The translations under genes were made by a program, and so were the position numbers. DNA of 64,000 nt. Origin: Rutidosis leptorrhynchoides (lineage: Eukaryota > Streptophyta > Magnoliopsida > Asterales > Asteraceae). The notes below the pieces were generated by a model. That model worked only from the letters and a program-made list of their open reading frames with translations, was not told the origin of the DNA and searched no databases. Positions 11,724 to 23,514 of the stretch are shown here, in pieces. The stretch spans positions 110,355,001-110,419,000 of the forward strand of contig NC_092334.1 in the NCBI RefSeq assembly GCF_046630445.1, read 5' to 3'. Position 1 is the stretch's first letter; each line of letters begins with the position of its first letter.

Positions 11724-12425
11724 CATCTACCGTTAGCAGAATTTTTCTACAACAACAGCTACCATTCAAGCATTGAGATGGCGCCGTTTGAAGCACTTTA
11801 TGGTAGAAAGTGCAGGTCTCCGATTTGTTGGAGTGAAGTGGGGGATAGACAGATTACGGGTCCGGAGATAATACAAGAAACTACCGAGAAAATCATTCAA
11901 ATTCAACAAAGATTGAAAACCGCCCAGAGTCGACAAAAGAGCTACGCGGACAGTAAAAGAAAAGATATAGAGTTTGAAATTGGAGAAATGGTCATGCTTA
12001 AGGTTTCACCTTGGAAAGGCGTTGTTCGATTTGGTAAACGGGGGAAACTAAATCCAAGGTACATTGGACCATTCAAGATTATAGATCATGTCGGACCAGT
12101 AGCTTACCAACTGGAGCTACCTCAACAACTCGCGGCTGTACATAACACTTTCCACGTCTCAAATTTGAAGAAATGTTTTGCTAAAGAAGATCTCACTATT
12201 CCGTTGGACGAAATCCAAATCAATGAAAAACTTCAATTCATTGAAGAACCCGTCGAAATAATGGATCGTGAGGTTAAGAGACTTAAACAAAGCAAGATAC
12301 CGATTGTTAAGGTTCGATGGAATGCTCGTAGAGGACCTGAGTTCACCTGGGAGCGTGAAGATCAGATGAAGAAGAAATACCCACATTTATTTCCAGAAGA
12401 TACGTCAACACCTCCAACTGCTTAA
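11724..12425 (+). pseudogene. pol of element A, part 3: integrase C-terminus with chromodomain-like tail
   Basis: Continues in the same frame after the TGA at 11721 and ends with TAA at 12423-12425. It contains [14 protein letters not shown], the GPF/Y-type module ([19 protein letters not shown]) and a C-terminal [20 protein letters not shown], then MKKKYPHLF. This is the tail typical of Tekay/Del chromoviruses, in which a chromodomain is thought to guide integration to heterochromatin. It would not be translated from this copy unless the upstream stop were read through. Confidence 0.87.
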
Positions 12426-12443
12426 AATTTCGGGACGAAATTT
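12425..12443 (+). other. Stem-loop between pol stop and polypurine tract of A
   Basis: Perfect 8-base stem AAATTTCG / CGAAATTT around a GGA loop, beginning at the pol stop codon and three bases before the PPT-like motif at 12446. A hairpin in the same position occurs in T (18098-18115) and, weaker, in O (32600-32618). Confidence 0.7.
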
Positions 12444-12445
12444 AT

Positions 12446-12460
12446 TTAACGGGTAGGTAC
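12446..12460 (+). other. Polypurine-tract position of A
   Basis: TTAACGGGTAGGTAC abuts the 3' LTR start (TGTAGTGACCCG at 12461). The sequence is not a pure purine tract, so the role rests on position and on the identical motif before O's 3' LTR. Confidence 0.6.
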
Positions 12461-15381
12461 TGTAGTGACCCGAACTTTTCCATGTTTATATATATATTAA
12501 ATGAAATTGTTATTTACATGATTAAGTGTTTCCAACATGTTAAGCAATCAAACTTGTTAAGACTTGATTAATTGAAATAGGTTTCATATAGACAATTGAC
12601 CACCCAAGTTGACCGGTGATTCACGAACGTTAAAACTTGTAAAAACTATACGATGACATATATATGGTTATATATATAGTTAACATGATTTTATTATAAG
12701 TATGTATCTCATTAGGTATTTTAACAATGAGTTATATACATAAAAATGAGACTATTAATTTAAGAAACTCGAAAACGATATATATAACGATTATCGTTAT
12801 AACAACGTCTTACTAGGTACATATGAATCATATTAAGATATTGATACACTTGGTTAATTATGTTAAAAGATAAGTAAATATATTATTAAGTGTATTAACA
12901 ATGAAATACATATGTAAAAATAAGACTACTAACTTAATGATTTTGAAACGAGACATATATGTAACGATTATCGTTGTAACGACATTTAACTGTATATATA
13001 TCATACTAAGATATATTATATATCATAATATCATGATAATATAACAATTTAACATCTCATTTGTTATAATAAACAATAGGTTAACAACATTCAACAAGAT
13101 CGTTAACCTAAAGGTTTCAAAACAACATTTACATGTAACGACTAACGATGACTTAACGACTCAGTTAAAATATATATACATGTAGTGTTTTAATATGTAT
13201 TCATACACTTTTGAAAGACTTCAAGACACTTATCAAAATACTTCTACTTAACAAAAATGCTTATAATTACATACTCGTTCAGTTTCATCAACAATTCTAC
13301 TCGTATGCACCCGTATTCGTACTCGTACAATACACAGCTTTTAGATGTATGTACTATTGGTATATACACTCCAATGATCAGCTCTTAGCAGCCCATTTGA
13401 GTCACCTAACACATGTGGGAACCATCATTTGGCAACTAGCATGAAATATCTCATAAAATTACAAAAATATGAGTAATCATTCATGACTTATTTACATGAA
13501 AACAAAATTACATATCCTTTATATCTAATCCATACACCAACGACCAAAAACACCTACAAACACTTTCATTCTTCAATTTTCTTCATCTAATTGATCTCTC
13601 TCAAGTTTTATCTTCAAGTTCTAAGTGTTCTTCATAAATTCCAAAAGTTCTAGTTTCATAAAATCAAGAATACTTCCAAGATTGCAAGTTTACTTCCAAG
13701 TTTTCTAAATCCATTCCAAGTAATCATCCAAGATCAAGAAACCTTTGTTACTTACAGTAGGTTATCTTTCTAATACAAGGTAATAATCATATTCAAACTT
13801 TAATTCAATTTCTATAACTATAACAATCTTATTTCGAGTGGAAATCTTACTTGAAATTGTTTTCGTGTCATGATTCTGCTTCAAGAACTTTCAAGCCATC
13901 CAAGGATCCTTTGAAGCTAGATCTATTTTTATCATTTTCAGTAGGTTTATCCAAGGAAATTGAGGTAGTAATGATGTTCATAACATCATTCGATTCATAC
14001 ATATAAAGCTATCTTATTCGAAGGTTTAAACTTGTAATCACTAGAACATAGTTTAGTTAATTCTAAACTTATTCGCAAATAAAAGTTAATCCTTCTAACT
14101 TGACTTTTAAAATCAACTAAACACATGTTATATATCTATATGATATGCTAACTTAATGATTTAAAACCTGGAAACACGAAAAACACCGTAAAACCGGATT
14201 TACGCCGTCGTAGTAACACCGCGGGCTGTTTTGGGTTAGTTAATTAAAAACTATGATAAACTTTGATTTAAAAGTTGTTATTCTGGGAAAATAATTTTTA
14301 TTATGAATATGAAACTATATCCAAAAATTATGGTTTAACTCAAAGTGGAAGTATGTTTTCTAAAATGGTCATCTAGACGTCGTTCTTTCGACTGAAATGA
14401 CTACCTTTACAAAAACGACTTGTAACTTATTTTTTCAACAATAAACCTATACTTTTTCAGTTTAGATTCATAAAACATAATTCAATAGGAAACCATAGCA
14501 ATTTGATTCACTCAAAACGGATTTAAAATGAAGAAGTTATGGGTAAAACAAGATTGGATAATTTTTCTCATTTTAGCTACGTGAAAATTGGTAACAAATC
14601 TATTCCAACCATAACTTAATCAACTTGTATTGTATATTATGTAATCTTGAGATACCATAGACACATATACAATGTTTCAACCTATCATGTCGACACATCT
14701 ATATATATTTTGGAACAACCATAGACACTCTATATGTGAATGTTGGAGTTAGCTATACAGGGTTGAGGTTGATTCCAAAATATATATAGTTTGAGTTGTG
14801 ATCAATACTGAGATACGTATACACTGGGTCGTGGATTAATTCAAGATAATATTTATCGATTTATTTCTGTACATCTAACTGTGGACAACTAGTTGTAGGT
14901 TACTAACGAGGACAGCTGACTTAATAAACTTAAAACATCAAAATATATTAAAAGTGTTGTAAATATATTTTGAACATACTTTGATATATATATGTATATA
15001 TCGTTATAGGTTCGTGAATCAACCAGTGGCCAAGTCTTACTTCCCGACGGAGTAAAAATCTGTGAAAGTGAGTTATAGTCCCACTTTTAAAATCTAATAT
15101 TTTTGGGATGAGAATACATGCAGGTTTTATAAATGATTTACAAAATAGACACAAGTACGTGAAACTACATTCTATGGTTGAATTATCGAAATCGAATATG
15201 CCCCTTTTTATTAAGTCTGGTAATCTAAGAATTAGGGAACAGACACCCTAATTGACGCGAATCCTAAAGATAGATCTATTGGGCCTAACAAACCCCATCC
15301 AAAGTACCGGATGGTTTAGTACTTTGAAATTTATATCATATCCGAAGGGTGTCCCGGAATGATGGGGATATTCTTATATAT
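12461..15381 (+). repeat. 3' LTR of A, left part
   Basis: 2921 bp matching 2435 to about 5354 of the 5' LTR. It is cut by insertion of T after TATAT (15377-15381) and resumes at 29020. Confidence 0.93.
15377..15381. repeat. Target-site duplication of T, left copy (TATAT)
   Basis: TATAT before T, repeated at 29020-29024 directly after it. The intact site is visible in A's 5' LTR near 5350. Confidence 0.85.
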
Positions 15382-18077
15382 TGTAACAACCCAACCCGAT
15401 ATACAATCGACCACGTGAAATTTACCAAAATAAAAAAAATTCTTTGTTCAGCAGGTGGCGCGGCGCGCCAAAGTGGCCTGTCCAAAAAGTCTTGAAATGC
15501 TAAAATGTTTGACCACTTCCCGACGTATTTAGACAAAACGTTATTCACAACATAATCATATATGAAAAACTAACATATTCCATTCATAAAATAAGTTTTA
15601 CGAGACCGGGCCCACATCGGCCGTTTTACGACTTTCGTACGAAAATACAAGTTTTCAACCACATGATTTGTAATACAAAATAAAGGCCGAGCATGGCAAT
15701 TGGGGATACGCTACCCAATCATAATCAATCCAAAAGCAAGCCTTCTAAAGCAACTACGCAAGTCCACTAGTCCCCACTTACCCGAGCCTCTGCATCCATG
15801 CAATCTATAAAAAAAGTCAACAACGAGAGGGTAAGCTAACGCTTAGTGAATGCAATACTTATACATATACATATGTAATTTACCTACACGCATCCACTTA
15901 CAAAACCATGCAAACAAAATGCATAACGAGCTAGTAACACCAAACATACGACTAGCAACAACGTTAGTATATAAATCGCCACAATAATATACTAAATCAC
16001 AATAATGCATAAATATAACAAACCGTTCCACGCTATGGCACTACCGACTTGTAGACGACCAATAACGTCGAGTCTCACTCGTATGTTGTCACCGACTTGT
16101 GACTCATCAAAGGGTGTCACCGACTTGTGAACTACCCACCAATATCTATGGGTCACCGACTTGTGAACGCCATGTGACATCACCGACTTGTGAAGTGCCA
16201 CTAAGTGTCACCGACTTGTGAACACTATAGGGTGTCACCGACTTGTGAATCACCCAAGGGTATCACCGACTTGTGAACCCCCATCAATACATATGGGTCA
16301 CCGACTTGTGAACGCCATGTGACATCACCGACTTGTGAAGCGCCACTAAGTGTCACCGACTTGTGAACACTATAGGGTGTCACCGACTTGTGAATCACCC
16401 AAGGGTATCACCGACTTGTGAACCCCCATCAATACATATGGGTCACCGACTTGTGAACCTCCATGTGGCATCACCGACTTGTGAAGCACCACCTAGTGTC
16501 ACCGGCTTGTGAACACTATGAAGTGTCACCGACTCGTGAATCACTTCCCCGACTTATGGTGACACCGACTTGTGAAACATCAACCAACTACTAAGGGTCA
16601 CCGCCCCGTGAACCACTATGAGGTGTCACTGACTTGTGAATAACCTGTCGAGACACTACCGACTTGTAGTTCCCATCCCATCATATAACGCCACTACTCA
16701 CGATGTGGCACCAAAGGCCCACATCGCGTACGAGTAAATAAACCACATACATACATGTATAAATATTCCACTCACCTTGTCGCCTTGAAGAAATGCCACC
16801 GAATAATCCGCAACACACCGATGGAGTGTACCTATTCCATTATCACAAACACAACAACACAATTAGGGTGGATTTACAAATCAACCCAAATTGACAACTA
16901 GTGCAATTTCGACCCAAATGCACTTCCAAGCACAAACCGTGCCCAAACTAACCAATAATCACTAACACAAGTGAGAATGGTCCTAATACGCCAATTAGAC
17001 CCAATCATAGGTGTTAAACACCTATCTTGCCCAAAATGGCACTTAAACCCTAATTTTGACCCAAAGGAGTCAACATCGCGCCATTAGCGAGTTTTGACAC
17101 CAAAACATATTTAACTTGGTTTTATACTTCAACTTAATCTATTTTAAGTTTATAAACCTTATTAAATCGACAATTGAGTCATAATCATCACCAAACCCTA
17201 ATCTTTGACTCTAGTCAAAGTTAATCAACCAAACATACCCGAAAGAGTTTCAACACTACTAGAATCACTAATACTAGAGATTACACACTACATACAAGCC
17301 TTAAATATGGTTAAATCATTAACCAACCCTAAACCCACCAACATCAACAATAACTAGTTACAATTACCCATTTCACCTCCTAAATGGGTTTTATAACTAA
17401 CTAGTTCAAAACCCTAAACTTGAATATCAAATTACAAAGATGAAGTTCGGAGTTTGAACTTACCAATACCGCCAAAATGATGCCGTCGACGAGTAGAACA
17501 ACTTTAATACCGGAGGTTTGACCCGAAACACCCTTCTTCTTCTCCAATTGGAGCTCTCTCTCTCTAAAACTCTCCTCTCACTCTAGGGTTTGAAGATGAG
17601 AGTGTTTGATGAGTGAAAATGAGCTCCAATGGAGTTCTAGGTCAGTCCTGATGACCCCAAACCGACCCTAATTGAAAAGACCAAAGTACCCCTCATTTAA
17701 ACCTTTTAAAAAGGCTGAAAATTGCCTCTGCAGCAATCGGCGCGCCGCGCCAGAAGGTGGAGCGCCGCTCCAAATAACTGGAAATTGTGGTCGAGCCCAA
17801 AACAGGTTTCAGCAACTTGTTTTGGCCATAACTTTTCGACCGTAACTCCGTTTTCGATGAATCAAATATCGTTGGAAACGTAATAAGATATTCTATCCAA
17901 TGGTAAGGCTTTGAAACATCAACTCAAACTTTATTTGGGGTTGAAAAGATACGTACACACCTTGTCACTTCGGACAACGTCCAGTTTCCATCGACGTTCG
18001 AGCAAGCAACACGTACACTTCATACACGCATCGTACACCATAAATACATTATGTACAATAAATATTTGGGTCTTACA
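15382..18077 (-). repeat. LTR1 of T (3' LTR in element orientation)
   Basis: 2696 bp, ends TGTAACA and TTACA on the plus strand. It is 20 bp shorter than LTR2 and LTR3 because it carries one GC-rich palindrome copy at about 15456 where the others carry two. It contains a tandem array at 16039-16670. Confidence 0.93.
16039..16670. repeat. Minisatellite in LTR1 of T (core CACCGACTTGTGAA)
   Basis: More than fifteen monomers of roughly 26-36 bp with the core CACCGACTTGTGAA. Inter-core spacers follow a cycle of five, and the cycle occurs about twice, so the array has a higher-order period of about 140-145 bp. Monomers near both ends are diverged. Confidence 0.9.
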
Positions 18078-20798
18078 ACTCTCCCCCACTTAAACTCGAT
18101 CACGTCCTCGTGATCTTCTCCACTTAACCAATCCGGATCTACTCAACGATCCTCACTCAAGTCCCAATACGAACTTTCCTAGACAATTCTTCCCAATGGA
18201 TCACTTTTAACAACTAAAATCGTCAACCGTGATTTATCAAAACCACAATCCGAGCACTAAAACCTGCTCAATTTCCCATATCGGGAAAAACTCAACCAAC
18301 CTCGTACCGAGATATAAATTCCTTAGCGTACCTTTACCACGGACAACGCTAAAAGTGACCAAGTCTCAACCTAAAGTCAACAATCCGAACGTTGAAGATC
18401 GAACCACATGAATCCTCACGGATTACTCTTACCACTAAACATCCTTTGTAGTGTGCAATACAACCAATACGCCACTATCCTAACATCATAAGCAACGACT
18501 AAAACCAAAAGCGCCCAAAACGACTATGGCAACGCTAATCCTAAGGTGTCCAAAATTGACTATTGTCACACCCGTAACAACACGTGAGCGAAACACGGCT
18601 ATCGCAATCACTAATCACATAACATGGTCCTCACGATCCCACTCTCGGCGTATAAAACCACCAATAGATCACACATCCAACAATCATGAAGACTGGCCGA
18701 AAACTACACACATCAAAGATAGTCAACATCCGTGACTCTTCTTGCACACGTACTTGGTCAACGTAAACGCCTCTCGAACGGCATACCATTTCTACGCTAA
18801 CCATTATGGAGAACAATACAAGTAACCCTCTAATCACCTCATGGTTACACCCGACTTGGTTAAGCCTCCACACCAAAACAATTAACCCGAACTCGTTAGT
18901 CAAACACACTTGGTCAACCCGCCTCGATCAACACCTATCACCTAATTGATTAACCCGACTCGGTTAGTCAAACTCGCTTGGTTAACCCGCCTCGGTCAAA
19001 CCTCTAACGACAAATGATTAACCCAACTTGGTTAGTCAAACGCATTCGGTCAATACCTAACATCAAATTGATTAACCCGACTCGGTTAGTCAAATACCCT
19101 AGGTCAACCCGACTCGATCAATGCCTATCATCTAATTGATTAACCCGACCCGGTTAGTCAAACTCACTTGGTTAACCCGCCTTGGTCAACACCTAACATC
19201 TAATTGATTAACCCGACTTGGTTAGTCAAACTTGCTTGGTTAACCCGCCTCGGTCAACACCTAACATCTAATTGATTAACCCGACTCGGTTAGTCAAACT
19301 CGCTTGGTTAACTCGCCTCGGTCAGCACCTAACATCTAATTGATTAACCCGACTCGGTTAGTCAAACTCGCTTGGTTAACCCGCCTCGGTCAACACCTAA
19401 CATCTAATTGATTAACCCGACTCGGTTAGTCAAACTCGCTTGGTTAACCCGCCTCGGTCAACACCTAACATCTAATTAATTAACCCGACTCGGTTAGTCA
19501 AACTCGCTTGGTTAACCTGCCTCGGTCAACACCTAACATCAAATTAATTAACCCGACTCGGTTAGTCAAACTGCAATGGACTAACTCAACCTAGCTAGTC
19601 ACTACATCACACTAGAATACCTTCGTGCGAGAGTATAAACTCCCCCACCTAGAACTCCGTTCCATAAACACATCGTCGAAATAATAGCATCCCATGGAAT
19701 GGCAACTCATCAACATACACAACCAATATCCTCATTGGTCATAGTCCTCGAATTCTCACGAATTCGTCTCCAACAATAGCTCCCGACGATAAACACATGC
19801 TCACTCTCACGGACACTAATCCGACAACTAATGCGCCAATCGCATGATCATAACTCCTAAAAGAAAGACGAGGTTCACCCGCCTTGCATCTCTTAATACG
19901 CACGTCAACAAACCTTGCTCCAACCTTGAGCATACGAAGGATTTCGGATTATCCTTTGCTACTTCAACCGAAGCACTTACCGAACCGTACGGGTATTACT
20001 CTAGTAATCATCGAGTTGCTATCGCTTGTAACTTTTACACCGCCACTCAAACACCTAAGGGTTTTCTTGCCGGTAGCCTATGCTCAATGTAACCGTAACA
20101 CCATCGGAGTCGAATACCACGCTAGTAGGTATGAAAGAGGCACCTAACGTTGCATCCCGTAGACTCCATTACCAACATTCATCTAGGTCAAACACTTGAT
20201 CTCAGGGGTTTCATCCACCCGACGAACCTCATGGATCATCAACTTCAACACGAAAGCGAACACGCTCTAACATCCGAATACTACTACAACTGCCTAACAT
20301 ACGTGTAACTCTAGCATTAAACTCAGCGTCGTTCATCTCGATCCCATTTCCCGTCGCCATTCTAAGGAATGCAAAGCGATTAGATCACGAACGTAAAAAG
20401 CATACACACAATACCACCCAATCTTGCTAAACACTCGTCGTACATCACTTGCTAGACACGATTTGTACCCGTAATAAGGTTTGCAAGTCCTTATTACGTA
20501 TACACGCCGTATCGACTCGTTAGTACAACGACCGCCTCGCTCGATGATATATGCACACAAACAAAATTCTACGTGATATGCACATACGGGAGAATTTTTT
20601 ATCACAACACAATTAATATATTAATAATATCCGCATTACTAATATAAACGTTAGTCCACCTACAAACAAGGCACTAACTAAACCCATTTCGACCCGTAAT
20701 CCTACAAGTCCCGCAACAAATTTAGCACACACAAAAGTCTAAGTCTAGGCACCTATCTCAAGTCACCTAAATCCCTTAGACCATGCTCTGATACCACT
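18078..20798 (-). other. Internal region 1 of T (non-coding)
   Basis: 2721 bp between LTR1 and LTR2. Primer site GCTCTGATACCA on the plus strand at 20785-20796, two bases from LTR2. Polypurine tract at 18078-18092, next to LTR1. A hairpin (GATCACG, TCCT loop, CGTGATC) lies at 18098-18115. A second purine-rich tract (CTCCCCCACCT on the plus strand) lies near 19641. A 68-bp tandem repeat fills 18881-19572. Short ORFs here show no homology I recognise. Confidence 0.88.
18881..19572. repeat. 68-bp tandem repeat in internal region 1 of T
   Basis: About ten copies of a unit containing TTAACCCGACTCGGTTAGTC and TTGGTTAACCCGCCTCGGTC. The first and last copies are diverged or truncated and the central ones nearly identical. 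Confidence 0.9.
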
Positions 20799-23514
20799 TG
20801 TAACAACCCAACCCGATATACAATCGACCACGTGAAATTTACCAAAATAAAAAAAATTCTTTGTTCAGCAGGTGGCGCGGCGCGCCATAACCTTGCGCGG
20901 CGCGCCAAAGTGGCCTGTCCAAAAAGTCTTGAAATACTAAAACGTTTGACCACTTCCCGACGTATTTAGACAAAACGTTATTCACAACAGAATCATATAT
21001 GAAAAACTAACATATTCCATTCATAAAATAAGTTTTACGAGACCGGGCCCACATCGGCCGTTTTACGACTTTCGTACGAAAATACAAGTTTTCAACCACA
21101 TGATTTGTAATACAAAATAAAGGCCGAGCATGGCAATTGGGGATACGCTACCCAATCATAATCAATCCAAAAGCAAGCCTTCTAAAGCAACTACGCAAGT
21201 CCACTAGTCCCCACTTACCCGAGCCTCCGCATCCATGCAATCTATAAAAAAAGTCAACAACGAGAGGGTAAGCTAACGCTTAGTGAATGCAATACTTATA
21301 CATATACGTATGTAATTTACCTACACGCATCCACTTACAAAACCATGCAAACAAAATGCATAACGAGCTAGTAACACCAAACATACGACTAGCAACAACG
21401 TTAGTATATAAATCGCCACAATAATATACTAAATCACAATAATGCATAAATATAACAAACCGTTCCTCGCTATGGCACTACCGACTTGTAGACGACCAAT
21501 AACGTCGAGTCTCACTCGTATGTTGTCACCGACTTGTGACTCATCAAAGGGTGTCACCGACTTGTGAACTACCCACCAATATCTATGGGTCACCGACTTG
21601 TGAACGCCATGTGACATCACCGACTTGTGAAGCGCCACTAAGTGTCACCGACTTGTGAACACTATAGGGTGTCACCGACTTGTGAATCACCCAAGGGTAT
21701 CACCGACTTGTGAACCCCCATCAATACATATGGGTCACCGACTTGTGAACGCCATGTGACATCACCGACTTGTGAAGCGCCACTAAGTGTCACCGACTTG
21801 TGAACACTATAGGGTGTCACCGACTTGTGAATCACCCAAGGGTATCACCGACTTGTGAACCCCCATCAATACATATGGGTCACCGACTTGTGAACCTCCA
21901 TGTGGCATCACCGACTTGTGAAGCACCACCTAGTGTCACCGGCTTGTGAACACTATGAAGTGTCACCGACTCGTGAATCACTTCCCCGACTTATGGTGAC
22001 ACCGACTTGTGAAACATCAACCAACTACTAAGGGTCACCGCCCCGTGAACCACTATGAGGTGTCACTGACTTGTGAATAACCTGTCGAGACACTACCGAC
22101 TTGTAGTTCCCATCCCATCATATAACGCCACTACTCACGATGTGGCACCAAAGGCCCACATCGCGTACGAGTAAATAAACCACATACATACATGTATAAA
22201 TATTCCACTCACCTTGTCGCCTTGAAGAAATGCCACCGAATAATCCGCAACACACCGATGGAGTGTACCTATTCCATTATCACAAACACAACAACACAAT
22301 TAGGGTGGATTTACAAATCAACCCAAATTGACAACTAGTGCAATTTCGACCCAAATGCACTTCCAAGCACAAACCGTGCCCAAACTAACCAATAATCACT
22401 AACACAAGTGAGAATGGTCCTAATACGCCAATTAGACCCAATCATAGGTGTTAAACACCTATCTTGCCCAAAATGGCACTTAAACCCTAATTTTGACCCA
22501 AAGGAGTCAACATCGCGCCATTAGCGAGTTTTGACACCAAAACATATTTAACTTGGTTTTATACTTCAACTTAATCCATTTTAAGTTTATAAACCTTATT
22601 AAATCGACAATTGAGTCATAATCATCACCAAACCCTAATCTTTGACTCTAGTCAAAGTTAATCAACCAAACATACCCGAAAGAGTTTCAACACTACTAGA
22701 ATCACTAATACTAGAGATTACACACTACATACAAGCCTTAAATATGGTTAAATCATTAACCAACCCTAAACCCACCAACATCAACAATAACTAGTTACAA
22801 TTACCCATTTCACCTCCTAAATGGGTTTTATAACTAACTAGTTCAAAACCCTAAACTTGAATATCAAATTACAAAGATGAAGTTCGGAGTTTGAACTTAC
22901 CAATACCGCCAAAATTATGCCGTTGACGAGTAGAACAACTTTAATACCGGAGGTTTGACCCGAAACACCCTTCTTCTTCTTCAATTGGAGCTCTCTCTCT
23001 CTAAAACTCTCCTCTCACTCTAGGGTTTGAAGATGAGAGTGTTTGATGAGTGAAAATGAGCTCCAATGGAGTTCTAGGTCAGTCCTGATGACCCCAAACC
23101 GACCCTAATTGAAAAGACCAAAGTACCACTCATTTAAACCTTTTAAAAAGGCTGAAAATTGCCTCTGCAGCAATCGGCGCGCCGCTCCAGAAGGTGGAGC
23201 GCCGCTCCAAATAACTGGAAATTGTGGTCGAGCCCAAAACAGGTTTCAGCAACTTGTTTTGGCCATAACTTTTCGACCGTAACTCCGTTTTCGATGAATC
23301 AAATATCGTTGGAAACGTAATAAGATATTCTATCCAATGGTAAGGCTTTGAAACATCAACTCAAACTTTATTTGGGGTTGAAAAGATACGTACACACCTT
23401 GTCACTTCGGACAACGTCCAGTTTCCATCGACGTTCGAGCAAGCAACACGTACACTTCATACACGCATCGTACACCATAAATACATTATGTACAATAAAT
23501 ATTTGGGTCTTACA
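20799..23514 (-). repeat. LTR2 of T (central, shared)
   Basis: 2716 bp, nearly identical to LTR1 and LTR3, with primer site on its left and polypurine tract on its right. No target duplication flanks it, as expected for an LTR shared by two internal regions. Confidence 0.93.
21476..22108. repeat. Minisatellite in LTR2 of T
   Basis: Same array as 16039-16670, same monomer order. Confidence 0.9.

Noticed and set aside
16039..16670. Regularly spaced repeats resembling a CRISPR array
   Set aside because: The repeats lie inside a plant LTR, monomers are degenerate, the spacers themselves repeat in a cycle and no cas genes exist. It is a minisatellite.
17330..17350. CCCTAAACCC, telomere-like
   Set aside because: It is only about one and a half telomere units, repeated because it is in each LTR of T. 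It is not an interstitial telomere array.
19844..20147. Overlapping 82- and 87-codon ORFs in T, repeated at 25349-25652
   Set aside because: They recur as part of the T internal region and match no retroelement protein. Open frames of this size are expected in this less AT-rich sequence.
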